Positions 32,001 through 40,999 of a DNA stretch of 64,000 nucleotides are shown piece after piece (position 1 is the first letter of the stretch; every line of letters starts with the position of its first letter). The stretch comes from Tanypteryx hageni (lineage: Eukaryota > Arthropoda > Insecta > Odonata > Petaluridae). The DNA lies in contig CM054112.1 of NCBI GenBank assembly GCA_028673005.1, positions 27,754,124 through 27,818,123 on the forward strand, read 5' to 3'. Both the position numbers and the translations under genes were made by a program. The notes under the pieces are model-generated. The model worked only from the letters and a program-made list of their open reading frames with translations, ran no database searches and was not told the DNA's origin.

Positions 32001-35000
32001 TAATTTCGAGCGATTTAACATGTAATACAAAAAAACCTGAACAAAATTAAAACATTGTCTTTCGTGCGTAAAATAAGCCATTTCCCGTGATCGCAAGTTA
32101 ATATTTAGGTATATTTATATCCACATAATTGAAGGGCTGCATGGCATTTTGGGGTTTCTCCACATCATTTCCCATGCAATCTTATGGAAATAGTATTTTG
32201 TTGACCCCATGGGGTATAAGAGATTCCACGGTCTGCAAACCTAGACCAAGTTCTTCCTTTGGTTCATAGGATGGCCCATGAAACTTTTGAATTCAATAGC
32301 TTCAACGGTGTAAAAACATATCAAGTACATACATACATACACACACACACTAAAATATTTAAAAGATAGGGAAAGATCCACTATTACCGCTTGATAGCAA
32401 TCGTTCTCCAGTAAGCAATGATCATTGTCATAAAATAAAATTTTGTGCTAGATATAAATTTAGGAACCATGGAATTAAATAGAACTGCTATTACTTATGC
32501 ACTTGTATTATGGATGTTTTATATTACTTTTATGACAAAAAATAACTAGCTAAGAACATGATAATTTTAAGATGAAAATTTTTCACAAGAATTTTATTTG
32601 AAAATAGTTTATCATTAAGTGCATTGTCTTAACTCGCAAGTAAACATTTACTCTATTTCTATCTTTGTGACTTAAAATTTCATGACTGTGTAATCATGTG
32701 CTCAATACCTTTATGACAGTGCTATTTAGATGGTGCAAAAGAGTAATTCACAATAATTATTTAATAAATTTCTACATTTGTTTCATTACTGAATAACTCC
32801 TCTTTTGCTTTCAGGTTTTATTATTACCGAGCCAAGCGTTCTCATCTGAAGAAATTTTGTTTTCACTTCCCTTTCATGGTAATAGTATCTGTGCAGGTTA
32901 TGTTTGCCTATTTCTTTTGGTTGGCATATGGCACTATGGCATTTCTATTGGGACCACTAAGAACATGGTCTGTTGCTTTGGGCATAATACTCTGGCAATA
33001 TGCCATCAACTTACCCGAAAGATGTCTTCGGTAAGTATGTTAATGCAATGTGCTATTGCAGCATTACCTTCTTTTGAAATCATTTCACTGTGGCATATCT
33101 TGTAAGGCACTTGCATTGCTGTAGGTGGTGTATTTATCTCTTCTTTATACTCTTTTATTTCTTTTTCACCCAAATTCTGATAAAAATAATAATTACTGTC
33201 TTCCCCAAAAGTTTCCTATCTACAATAGAAATATTAAAGGAAAGGAATACATTTTTATCTACTTGTTAATCTTCATCATTACCAAAATTATTGGTGAAAA
33301 CAAACAAGTTCCTGTTATCATATTTGCTTTGCATGCAGAAAAGTTGGAAATGAGTTTTTGAGGAGAAATCATTTTACTTAGGATACTCAGTCTCTTGTTT
33401 TTTCTGGAAGATCAATCAAATCTAAGAAAACTTAGCTGTGGATGAGAGCCTCATGCTCTGGAAGGGGAATCTGGGAATTGTTCAGTTCATATGAATTAAA
33501 AGGGCAAGTTTTAAGACATTAATTTAATCAGAATTTGGATATGTACAGAATATAATTTTGTATTGTGGCAAGGGAACTGATCTAAAAGACACTGAAAATT
33601 TAGGGCATACAACCAAGGTTGTCTTGACTCTTGGTGAGCAACTTCAGGGGCAAGGATATGCAAATTATGTGGTTAACTTTTTTCCAAGCCCAGAGCTGTA
33701 TCTCTGTTGGGGAAAATCAGACAAACTTGTGGGACAGTCCTCAAAAGTAATATAGGACTTTGAAAGGAGGCTATGGAAGGGAGGGAAAATATGAAGAAAG
33801 ATGAGAAGGAAATATGGCAGAATTTTCTCCCAATTTCATATTTCTCCAATGTGCAAAAGAAAGTTGAAGATTAGTATCGCAACATGGGGTGATTGTGATC
33901 AGATGTTGGTTCCCTATCCTACAGAAAGAAAGGATGAAGTTCTTATATTAGAAGAAATTTAACCACTTAATAAACATGTACAACTTCAATGCTTTTGTTA
34001 TACATCAGAAGCTTAGAGATTAAAAGGATTCTCTGGAATTTGGAGAGGATCTTATTGGAAGGATCATTACAAAGTATTATCCCTGCATTGGAAGTGCTCC
34101 TGCGAAATGTGGCAGGAAGTTTTTGAAAGAGGAACCTGTATTGTTGGTTGAAAGACACAAGTATGTGCCAGCCACAGAAAAGAATGAAGTGTGTGTGCAT
34201 GGAAGAAAAAAAGGAGGGAGTCAAGATACCAGTGTGATGTAGGTTTCTTTGCAGCACCAAGCTTCAAGATATACCATGCTCAGAAAAAATTCTGAGCTGT
34301 GCAATGTGAGTTCTATAACAAGAATGTTCTAATACAGGAAAATTTCTTTTTGTTTCATCGAAATATTTTGAATAGTATTGAAGTCAAAGCATTTTTCTCC
34401 AGCAGTGCATTTTTTGTTAACCCCTCAACGCCGTCAGGCATACTATTACGTCCTGCAAAAACTGGCTAATCAGCCGTCAGGCGTACTATTACGTCCTGCG
34501 GCACCCCTAATTTATTTTATTTTTTGATGCTAGAGACTTCTTTAAATCTAAATAACCTATATATATTTTGAAAGAGTAAGCTTTGTACTTCCTATCTATG
34601 TTTGTCCTGTATTTTTTTCTCTTTTAAAAAATATATAATCAACGTTGAATTTTGCGATAGAATTTTCAATTTTGCTATGATATGATGGTGTTTCTACGTA
34701 TAAAAGTCACTTTTCAATGCAGCAAGGAACCTATCCTTGGTGTTTGAAATGCAATGTAGGAACTGTGCATCATTTCAAAGGAGAGCACGTTTTTTCTCCT
34801 CTTTTTTCCTGGTGGAGATATTTGGCTTATGTCATGCGACATAGGTCTTCGTCGGTATGTAAAGAAAGAAAGGAAAACATCTTATGTCTGTCTATGCACA
34901 GCTTATTACAAATGTTTACAATGCAATTGATGAAGAATGGAATTAGGTTGAGTAAAAACATTTCTGTAAACATTCCCTTCCATTACCGCGCGATCCTTCG

Positions 35001-36558
35001 TTCATCGCTTCATAGGAGAGCATCAACATCAAAACAGCTGATTTCAAAATCCAAGGCCAACACTCTTCCGAAAAATTTAGTGCCACGCCTCAAAGAGAGG
35101 CATTTTGTGAGAAGGATAATATCGGTCATATAATTTTCAAGACCTTTAGAATTTTATTTTAATCTCGACGAAAATTGCGGGGAATTGAGTATATCTATTT
35201 GTAAGTATTTGTTTACATATAATATACGTTTAGTTTTGTGATAGAATTTTAGTTTTTACCATGGACCTACGAATTTTCCGTTTCTAAAGTTGAACCATAA
35301 ATACCTGAGGAAAGGGAACCCACCAAATTGGGTTCCTTTTCTTTGACATTTGAAAGAAGACGAGGTCTGTTTCCTCTTCAGATAAGTGCTTCGCTGCTGT
35401 GCTAGCAGTGCCAAAGCAGTGATGAAACGAGTAGGCGAGAAGAGGACACGCCAGCAAAAAATCACGAAAAGCTCTTCTATATATTTACACAATAGGTTAC
35501 TAGAAGTGTTTACTAAGCTATAAGGCATTTCTTGCTGAATCCAATTACGCATGTTAAATTTTCTGAAAATATTTGGGAAGGACCTATAAGCTCAAGTTTT
35601 CCGTTTTTTATACAATGTCATATCTCCATTTCCAATGAACGAAATGCAACCATTTCTTCTATGTGACTTCTGTAATGATTAAGAATGACTGTATAAATAA
35701 AACGTTTATATTATAAATAATTCATCTTTTAATAAATCAATAATGCTACATTTACTTAAAAATTTCCAGTCAAGACATGAAAAAGTTGAGATGCGTAAAA
35801 CTTTTCACCTAATTGGTTTAGATGAGTAGACTTGCAGAAAGAAATAGTTACTAATTTAAGCTATTTTTTATTAAGATTGCACATCAATATCTTCTATAGA
35901 TTTTGTGGTGCTGAATGTTATTTATAAAGCACGAATGCACGCCGGAAAATTAGCGATTGGTATACATTCTCTTTTACTCCAACAATCTTTGTATGTAAAA
36001 TAATATACGCAAAATAGATATTTACAAATTTCATGTTCTTCATAAATCCACAAAAAAAATACAGAAAAATCAAGAGAAAACTTCTCAAGTTATGGTTATT
36101 TTAATATTTTCGAACGTTTTTGCAACGCAATCGTGAAAATTTAAAAACCTCATCCGGCCGTATGAGTGGGATTTAATAAATCTTCTCCGGGCTTGAGGGG
36201 TTAAAGAGTGAAAAGAATTATAAGAGGGGTGAAGGAAAAGCAGTCGGCTTTGAAACAGTTAAGGAGTTATGGGATGTTAATTGGTGAGGCTAATATTAAG
36301 CTAGCTATTATCCTGATAAAAGAAATAATACATTACTTGAGTTAGACTAAATGTAATGTTTGGTTGGATAGCATTTAGAAATGAAAAGGTGTTTCATAAT
36401 TTTATTCATCTAGCTGGCAATGATTCCTAATTTTGATGCACATAGTTTTTCAGTGTTTAATTTTTTTCAGAAATGCTGCTGCAGTGTGGTCAAAAAGGGC
36501 TGGTTGTTCTAATATCTGCTGTGAGGAAGATGTTCCCATGGACGCGTTGGTCAAATAA
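13790..36558 (+). CDS. TMEM62: TMEM62-like membrane metallophosphoesterase, 13 exons, 682 aa
   Basis: Coding exons: 13790-14020, 14106-14217, 14302-14439, 14991-15441, 23712-23867, 24017-24164, 27474-27596, 30086-30167, 30249-30377, 30482-30600, 30716-30771, 32815-33030 and 36471-36558. All introns are GT-AG and the joined frame stays open for 682 codons plus TAA; from memory, human TMEM62 is about 640 residues. Residues 6-28 form a signal anchor. The calcineurin-like phosphoesterase domain follows, with metal-binding motifs DIH (80-82), GDLTD (115-119), GNHD (158-161), GH (251-252) and GHFH (278-281). GNHD is created by the exon 3/4 junction. After about residue 454 come several hydrophobic segments, as expected for the multi-pass C-terminal part of this family. 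Complete motifs and clean splicing indicate a functional gene. The substrate is not known for the family as far as I know. The upstream neighbour is the divergent CCDC9-like gene. Confidence 0.95.
14106..14217 (+). CDS. TMEM62: TMEM62 exon 2 (first metal-binding motif)
   Basis: Encodes residues 78-114 plus one base. It begins I-S-D-I-H, the D-x-H metal-binding motif of calcineurin-like phosphoesterases. The acceptor is TTTCAG and the donor GTATGA. The following intron is only 84 bases long and is open in frame, so retention would insert 28 residues before the G-D-L-T-D motif. Confidence 0.93.
14302..14439 (+). CDS. TMEM62: TMEM62 exon 3 (GDLTD motif)
   Basis: Completes G115 and encodes D-L-T-D through R-G-N-H (116-160). 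The acceptor is TTACAG and the donor GTAAAT. Splicing to exon 4 rebuilds aspartate 161 and so the G-N-H-D motif. This strongly supports both splice sites. Confidence 0.95.
14991..15441 (+). CDS. TMEM62: TMEM62 exon 4 (core of the phosphoesterase domain)
   Basis: The longest exon, residues 161-310 plus two bases. It carries the W-F-G-H-Y motif (histidine 252) and L-C-G-H-F-H (278-281), the last metal ligands of the fold. The acceptor is TTGCAG and the donor GTAAGT. The next intron, 8270 bases, is the longest of the gene and is filled with nested transposons. Confidence 0.96.
16492..17202. mobile_element. Non-autonomous hAT element with perfect 8-bp target duplication
   Basis: The ends are CAGTGGCGGCTCGT and its exact inverse. 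The 8-bp duplication CACAGTAG stands at 16484-16491 and 17203-17210. Length 711 bp. The interior has a GC-rich patch (16680-16830), and a frame at 16545-16757 matches no transposase I know. Confidence 0.92.
17328..18634 (-). mobile_element. Tigger-like transposon, 1.3 kb, transposase decayed
   Basis: Ends CAGGTGAACCTCGACTTACG and the inverse (GTAAGTCGAGGTCTGGCTG), with TA on each side. On the - strand near 17680-17560 lies M-E-S-K-R-K-S-S-D-T-D-G, then K-K-C-R-V-L-S-M-E-T-K-M-D-I-I-K, a stop, and S-E-R-D-E. This is the start of the N-terminal helix-turn-helix of Tigger/CENP-B-type transposases. The remainder is too short and broken for a full enzyme. Confidence 0.85.
18727..19652. mobile_element. 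Foldback-type element with inverted arms of about 280-380 bp
   Basis: 18727-19004 is the inverse of 19275-19652 with modest divergence; shared blocks include ATGGATCATGTT, CCGACAGAAGAATATAAG, AATAAATACGATAATGTTTC and GTAATATGCCAATTG. The outer part of the right arm has extra tandem units based on CAGCAATTCATCGC. The loop (19005-19274) is pyrimidine-rich, with a C run at 19201-19213. No transposase frame. Confidence 0.85.
19718..21012 (+). mobile_element. DNA transposon with 20-bp ends beginning GGTCGACC
   Basis: GGTCGACCGGACTCAAAAGA at 19718 and its exact inverse at 20993-21012 bound 1295 bp. The frame at 19883-20293 includes L-R-G-Q-A-W-E-I-V-Y-K-V and then S-T-A-T-G-V-S, similar in layout to the N-terminal DNA-binding start of some DDE transposases (R-G-Q-A plus a T-G-V-S turn); that link is tentative. 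The superfamily and a target duplication are not evident. Confidence 0.72.
21826..22125 (-). mobile_element. tRNA-derived SINE, reverse copy
   Basis: Read on the - strand it has the B box GTTCGAATCC, then AGGGCGACGAGCTAAT..., CCTTCAGAAGGAACATTAAG, CTGTTGACCCCCTCGGTGCT and a body ending in CATTGCACGTAGGC. This parallels the intact copy at 55173-55498. It is diverged; the exact ends are uncertain. Confidence 0.75.
22235..22800 (-). pseudogene. LINE reverse-transcriptase remnant (C-terminal part)
   Basis: In the - strand, broken frames show N-E-K-A-K-A-F-G-M-K-I-N, then K-V-M-R-F-T-K-S-R, G-R-I-F-Y-L (the F-K-Y-L-G position), S-I-L-T-P-S-G-R-S and R-I-A-R-A-K-E-A-F-M. Further on come K-K-W-M-V-Q-I-L-R-G and an R-R-E-rich tail. 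This order is typical of the end of LINE ORF2 proteins. Multiple frameshifts. Confidence 0.72.
23712..23867 (+). CDS. TMEM62: TMEM62 exon 5
   Basis: Residues 311-362 plus two bases, including A-I-D-H-G-L-F-S-F and V-V-L-I-T-N-P-K, which resemble the region after the phosphoesterase core in TMEM62 proteins. Of two AGs near the start, the first (23710-23711) was chosen because it gives R-I-Y-R-L, closer to my recollection of the family; the second would give R-M-L. Confidence 0.88.
24017..24164 (+). CDS. TMEM62: TMEM62 exon 6
   Basis: Completes R363 and encodes residues 364-412, including D-C-S-L-V-E-G-P-L-Y-V-S-H-W-D-P. The acceptor is TTATAG. The donor GTTAGT is weaker than the others but leaves phase 0, matching exon 7. 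Confidence 0.88.
25170..25505. mobile_element. hAT-type MITE with perfect 8-bp duplication
   Basis: GTTTAGAC at 25162-25169 and 25506-25513 flanks 336 bp. The left end CAAGGGTCAGCAATG resembles the hAT MITE end at 5839; the right end is more worn. Non-coding. Confidence 0.7.
26450..26730. mobile_element. Inverted pair of tRNA-derived SINE copies
   Basis: The - strand copy (26560-26450) has TAGCTTAGTTGGTTAAAGC (A box) and CGCGTTCAATTCTC (B box), followed by AGTCAAGTACAGGAT. The + strand copy (26660-26730) has CCCGGGTTCGATTACTAGTC followed by AAGTACAGAATTAT and CTCCTTTTCAAATGG. Outer arms of about 60 bp pair with each other. The A-box half of the + copy is largely gone. Confidence 0.75.
27474..27596 (+). 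CDS. TMEM62: TMEM62 exon 7
   Basis: Exactly 41 codons (residues 413-453), starting V-Y-V-K-D-E-D-G-R-E. It is phase 0 on both sides; the acceptor is TATAG and the donor GTAAGC. It links the soluble part to the first C-terminal membrane segment. Confidence 0.9.
27696..27778. mobile_element. 83-bp palindromic TTAA-flanked MITE (piggyBac type)
   Basis: TTAA stands at 27692-27695 and 27779-27782. The ends are CACGTTCAACCCGGCGTGGG and the inverse (CACGTTCAACCTGGCATGGG). The whole element nearly folds on itself. Located in TMEM62 intron 7. Confidence 0.85.
28026..28908. mobile_element. TA-flanked DNA transposon, 883 bp, non-autonomous
   Basis: Left end CCATATTTATCCAAGTACCA and inverse of the right end CCGTATTTATCCAAGTACCA; TA at 28024-28025 and 28909-28910. 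Subterminal GTGTCTTATTCGAGG and its counterpart GTCTTATTCAGG extend the inverted symmetry. No transposase frame. Confidence 0.82.
29127..29640 (-). repeat. Interspersed repeat, reverse copy
   Basis: Its inverse matches 46822-47110 and 47150-47500: shared blocks include AATGCATTGTTTAAGAGATA, TTTTAGCTGCCA followed by CACCACGCCACCTA, and AATTGATGCTTAGTTACGTC. It carries the self-complementary pair TTGTAGGAAAT/ATTTCCTACAA near 29600. Confidence 0.8.
30086..30167 (+). CDS. TMEM62: TMEM62 exon 8 (membrane segment)
   Basis: Residues 454-480 plus one base: a hydrophobic run (F-L-F-G-T-M-L-I-I-C-V-V-P-L) ending in a basic stretch, read as a transmembrane helix. The acceptor follows a long T tract (CCGCAG) and the donor is GTAAGT. 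Confidence 0.9.
30249..30377 (+). CDS. TMEM62: TMEM62 exon 9
   Basis: Completes E481 and encodes residues 482-523: a basic loop, then I-Y-Y-P-L-T-L-Y-A-L-Y-L, part of the second hydrophobic segment. The preceding intron is 81 bases. The donor is GTGAGT. Confidence 0.92.
30482..30600 (+). CDS. TMEM62: TMEM62 exon 10
   Basis: Completes G524 and encodes residues 525-563, including G-P-W-S-I-G-E-V-I and G-V-I-F-A-W-G, which recall the C-terminal membrane part of TMEM62. The acceptor is TTTTAG and the donor GTCAGT. Confidence 0.93.
30716..30771 (+). CDS. TMEM62: TMEM62 exon 11 (56-base exon)
   Basis: Residues 564-581 plus two bases (M-L-S-Y-Q-L-P-L-T-M-F-L-A-H-C). The acceptor is TTTTTTACAG and the donor GTGAGT. 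Too short to find as an open frame; supported by phase continuity and its hydrophobic content. Confidence 0.9.
30920..31010. mobile_element. Short palindromic MITE (AAGAATAAGCACTTAA family)
   Basis: TCAAGAATAAGCACTTAAAA and ACTTGTGTTTATTCTTGAA face each other about 20 bases apart. The same motif pair, more widely spaced, is at 40873-40996. Confidence 0.65.
31307..32345 (-). mobile_element. Helitron-like element, reverse, 3' end at 31307
   Basis: On the - strand the sequence ends CCCGAGCGAAGTCAGGGG, TTTCAG, then CTAG (31310-31307) before T: a GC hairpin next to CTAG. The body up to the CATACATACACACACAC run at 32327-32350 is assigned only tentatively. It lies in TMEM62 intron 11. Confidence 0.5.
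32815..33030 (+). CDS. TMEM62: TMEM62 exon 12 (last membrane segments)
   Basis: Completes R582 and encodes residues 583-653 plus two bases. It contains F-Y-Y-Y-R-A-K-R followed by two hydrophobic segments with W-Y aromatic residues and ends P-E-R-C-L-R. The acceptor is CTTTCAG and the donor GTAAGT. Confidence 0.93.
33031..36470 (+). other. TMEM62 intron 12
   Basis: Holds the 1.78-kb TTAA-flanked element at 34421-36200. Between 33031 and 34416 there are open frames (33125-33361, 33558-33755, and on the other strand 33967-34260) without any resemblance I can name. Confidence 0.7.
34421..36200. mobile_element. piggyBac-like element, 1780 bp, apparently non-autonomous
   Basis: TTAA at 34417-34420 and 36201-36204. 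The left end is CCCCTCAACGCCGTCAGG, the right end the inverse CCCCTCAAGCCCGGAG. A subterminal block GCCGTCAGGCATACTATTAC plus GTCCTGC is repeated directly at 34431 and 34474. Frames inside (34717-35133 +, 35552-35256 -) do not show the DDD motifs of a piggyBac transposase, so it probably moved in trans. Confidence 0.8.
36471..36558 (+). CDS. TMEM62: TMEM62 exon 13 (stop codon)
   Basis: Completes R654 and encodes a hydrophilic tail of 28 residues ending D-A-L-V-K, with a C-x-x-x-C-C cluster, then TAA at 36556-36558. The acceptor is TTTTTTTCAG. The 3' UTR follows; I found no AATAAA close enough to fix its end. Confidence 0.88.
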
Positions 36559-37254
36559 TTAATCAGATTAGCTTTTGGTGGCCAGCATCTAAAAACAGTA
36601 TTAAATGTCTGGTCTAAATTCAGCAATCATGATAACGATAATGCTTGATTGTAGCAAGAGTTATTAAATGATCTGCGTTACATGAGTACCTGCGATCAAT
36701 ATAACAAGAAACCTCAAAAACTTTTGTACATAATAATAGCTATGTACCTTCAAATAGCATGGATAAATTTTAAAGAAACTTCAAGGCACATTTTTCAAGG
36801 CATAAACATAGCACTTCGTTTTTTAAACTTTTATTGATTTAAACCTTGATAACAACTGATATTTTTCTTGTCACTGCTGGGCCAAAGATTTTGAAAATAA
36901 CATTATAGATTATATTACATTATTATGTATTTTTACAAAACATTTTTCAAATGAAATCAAAGCTACTAAAATAATATCTGATTAGATATATAGAGCTTTT
37001 TTCAACATCAATTAAAGCTCTCAACTCCTGGGGTAAGTTTTGATTTTAATTTGCTGCAAGTTTAATTATATGTTTATATATCATATAACATTGTTCCTGT
37101 TTAGCCCATGTAACATTCTATGTCATTGGCTGCTGTAGTTTTAATAATTATTTTATTCCATAACATCTTTATTGAATAAGGATAGTTTGTGAATTTATGT
37201 TGAGAACTTAAAATTCATTTGAATTATGTATGTATACAAATGAGTTTATAGTTT

Positions 37255-37257
<3 letters not shown>

Positions 37258-37316
<59 letters not shown>
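37258..37316. repeat. (TA)n microsatellite
   Basis: About 29 TA units, followed by CATATACACATACACACACA up to the MITE at 37339. Confidence 0.95.
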
Positions 37317-37322
<6 letters not shown>

Positions 37323-37338
37323 CACATACACACACACA

Positions 37339-37510
37339 CAGTGGAACTTCCATAAGTTGAACTCCAAGGGAAACAAAAAAATATTCGAGTTATAGAAAAT
37401 TCAATTTATGGAAATACGTTTTTCTCATTTGTATTTTATTCGGTAAATTAATTTTCCTCAAGTTATGGAAAATTCGAGTTATAAACATTCGAGTTATGGA
37501 AGTTCCACTG
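37339..37510. mobile_element. Tigger-type MITE, 172 bp
   Basis: Ends CAGTGGAACTTCCATAAGTT and inverse CAGTGGAACTTCCATAACTC, the same family as 2010-2183. Here it is bordered by CA-rich sequence on the left and TG-rich sequence on the right instead of a plain TA, so the inverted symmetry extends into the microsatellites. Confidence 0.85.
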
Positions 37511-39273
37511 TGTGTATATATATATATGTATGTATGTGTGTGTGATTGACTGTAGATATTTATGTATGACTTTTTGATCAAGTTATGACTGGCCTAATTG
37601 CTTGGTGATTGTGATTGCAAGAGGTATTGCCATTTTTAAATTAATTATTTTTTTAAAATCATATCAAAATTGTCATGGTGCTCATATATTTTTGTTATAT
37701 AACTGTTGCCACCCCAAAGCTGGGCTTTATAACTGTTTTTTTCTTTCTGTTATTATTATTGTTAAATATTTTGTGCTGCATTATAAAAAGTTTATGGGTT
37801 ATCAATTAAAATTTTTCCTTTTTAAATTAATTGTTATTGTATGTGTTAAGAATTTGAGACAGTAGAAATTGAAAAACTTGGATTTTAAATCCACTTAAAA
37901 GTTTTATTTTTATATACTATAAGAAAAGAAATGGAAAGCGGTCAAACGGTGATGGCTTGTGCGTCAGCCATAATTTTTTGCTGAAAGCATTTCATGATGC
38001 AAATAATCACCTTCTATTATCTAGGATAAATCATATTATATTGATAACAGCATAAATTTCATGCAGATTAACTGTATTTTTGGTATTGAATATGATGCCT
38101 TTTTATTCATCGAGAGTTATTTTCAGCTTCTGCACTGAATAGAAGTATTTTGTTAATTTATGCCTGTAGTACTGTATCTTTTGATAGATAATGCGTATAT
38201 TATCTATACAAAAAATATCGAAATCTGGCAAAAATGGTCATGAGTGGTATACGTATGAAAAAAATGAAAACCTTAAAAGTGAATAAAAATTTATTTACCT
38301 CTAGCATTGTGACACTTTTTGCCATGTTGACGACCAATTCATGATAATTCATCTCATTTTATCTTAAAGCCTCAATGTTATTATTATTATTTATTGTTAT
38401 TATTTGAAATTGGATTTTCATAGCTTAAAATATAAAATTTTCAAGTTCAAAAATAATTTACTGCAGCCTTAAAACGTAATAAAAAAGAAGCTGTTAGAAA
38501 AGAACATTTCTCATTTGGGCAGTATTTACTTAAGTGTCGAGTTTCAGCCTGATTTTAATTAAAAGTTAAAAATGTAAAAAAGACCACATCTTTCCATACT
38601 ATACAGCTGGTCAAGAAATGCTTCTGTAGTCAAACACAGTCAAGTTTGAAACATGGCAATTGACTCAAGGACTCTTTAGGCAGCGATCTCTAAAACTGAA
38701 AAATAGATTAAATAAATTGCACTTTCTTTAGATATTCAACATTTTTTGGGAATTAAATCACATGCAGAAAATTTTTGACTGCACACTATGTATACATTTG
38801 AATGAACACTGAAAATATTGAGGCGTGTTATACGTTGTTATCTATTGCAAAATACAATAATATCTTTTTTGCATTTTAGTATTCTTATTTACCATATCCA
38901 GTGTACGTAATTATTAGAATTGGATAAAAAAATGAATGGCAAAACTCACACACACACATGCATTCATGCATTTACATTCACTCTAAATAATGCATAGTTT
39001 TGACGTGTATGGGATCTCATTAGAAATGAGCTTATTAAATACTTAGGGATTCGAAACTATACTACCAAAACAATTGTTCTATTAAATTTGTACAGAACAT
39101 CAAATTGATTCAGTTATTTAGCAATGAGAGGAATATCAACATGGAGTTCCGAAAGCTTAGGTGAAGTATAGGAAATTTCCTTACTGATGTATTGATATTC
39201 CTATTGCTGTTTTTTGTGTTATTATGTTTTTGGCTTCATTGCTATTATTATACAATCTATTGTTACAGAAATA

Positions 39274-40650
39274 CAGTGAAGACTCACTTAACTGACTCCA
39301 TTTCAACCTCTTAAGTGGGCGCGAAATTTTCACAAACAGCTCACCAGGTGGGACATTTTTATGTGATTAAATTAAGGGGTGAAATTCGGATATATCATCG
39401 AAAACAAAGTTATATGATATGGAAATCATGAAATTGATTCTGTTGAAAAAATAACAATTTTATTTACAATTTTAAAGTGATTTTTTAATTTTTCATCATG
39501 CATTTTTGTTCACTGTTTCCATTGTATATGATGACACATTTCCTCATAAATTTTTCTCGTCTTGCTGAATCTTTTGAGCGCATATTTGAAGTTGTTAATT
39601 GCGATTTAGTTGTGGTTGTGTGATTAATTCAACATTGTAAACCACTGCTCTGTAGTGGGGGCTGCTTATCCTACCCCTGCAGCCAATAAACTAATGTAAG
39701 TTACATCCAGGTTAAAATATCTTAAGGTTACATCATGTAACTTTAGGATATTTTAGCACCAATATGAAACACCACCTACGAATTTTTTCAAACCTTTCTT
39801 GTTCCTAAAATTATCTCTATAAACAGAAATTCAACTGCATAAATTGTGAAGTCGAAGCACGGAAAAATATCACCCGAGAAAATTATTTTACATAAACATA
39901 GATGAAGAATAGCGTAAAACGTATTTCCGACTAATCAGGCTTTCTCACTAAGGCAAAGTATTCTCAACTGAACACTGAACTCACCAAATGAAATCTCAAG
40001 TCAAAAGTACTGTTAGGGGGTTTTATTGCTTGTAAACTGCTCCAAAGCACCGCCAAAACTTCTCTTTTTTAATGCATACACTGTCTCAGAGAGTGACCAC
40101 CAAGTTAAAAAATCACTAGATGGCAGAACACTATCTCCCAGCATGACAGAGAAGGTGCACATGTTTGCACTTAATCCATAGAGAGATGAATTTTTTTCGT
40201 AGCATGCATATATGCGTGCTCCCACCTGGCAAGTGACTTTGATGCGTGCATATTTGTGCTTAGCCCACTTAAGGAGCTACCTGCCCTCTTTCTGGCAACC
40301 ACTTCCTTTTCTGTATGTGAAAAAATGTTTTGAAAATTATGATGCTAGTTTTTATTGTTATGATAAAATGGGAATAATTGCAAATTACTGTCTTGCCTCT
40401 GGCTACTGTCAGTGTTAGCAATTTTTTTCCCAGTAAGATCAAGTGCTGTGCACTGAGTGATTTTAATATTCAACATTGCAGATTTTTATGGCTGATGTTA
40501 ATTTTTATTGCTTATTATTGTGGCATGTTTTTTCATTCTGTACTCTTTAAATTTTTTGTATCCCTGAGCCCAAAATTTTACTCCTGATGAACCAACTTTA
40601 ACTGGCCTATCCCTCAGTTCTGCTTATGCCAGTTAAGCAGGAGTCCACTG
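39274..40650. mobile_element. Tigger-like element, 1377 bp, no intact transposase
   Basis: Left end CAGTGAAGACTCACTTAACT and inverse right end CAGTGGACTCCTGCTTAACT; TA flanks at 39272-39273 and 40651-40652. Subterminal CCTCTTAAGTGGGCGCGAAA suggests layered repeats. Internal frames show no recognisable catalytic motif. Confidence 0.82.
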
Positions 40651-40872
40651 TATTATCTTCAAATTTAATTTATGTTATGCAGGTTTTATGACCATGTATG
40701 TATTTCATAGTATTTTATTGTGCTGCTATAAGACACAATTTAGTTGTCATGCCTCGTAATAGAACCAAATAAATGGATGTTTACATTGTATACATCCTTA
40801 TTATGATAAGAAAATAATGTGGCCATTAATGTTTTCTATACTATGCATTATTTATACAGTTCGCTAGAGAAT

Positions 40873-40996
40873 TATCAAGAATAAGCACTTAAGTACAAAA
40901 AAAATTGAAAAATCAAGTACGTAGGTATCTCCTGTAGCCATAATCTTGTTGTCTTTTGGAGATAGATTTTTGATACTTAAGTGCTTATTCTTGAAT
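40873..40996. mobile_element. Palindromic MITE (AAGAATAAGCACTTAA family)
   Basis: TCAAGAATAAGCACTTAAGTA and its exact inverse TACTTAAGTGCTTATTCTTGA enclose about 80 bases. Related to 30920-31010. Confidence 0.8.
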
Positions 40997-40999
40997 TCA

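Larger units (their letters stand above)
36559..39270 (+). other. TMEM62 3' UTR region and downstream intergenic DNA
   Basis: After the stop codon there is no further coding signal. ATTAAA-type possible polyadenylation signals occur (for example near 36600 and 37012), but none can be chosen. Includes the (TA)n tract and MITE at 37258-37560. Confidence 0.5.

Noticed and set aside
34717..35133. 138-codon + frame inside the piggyBac-like element
   Set aside because: Contains cysteines and aromatic residues but no recognisable piggyBac DDD or RING-like pattern; treated as non-coding element interior.
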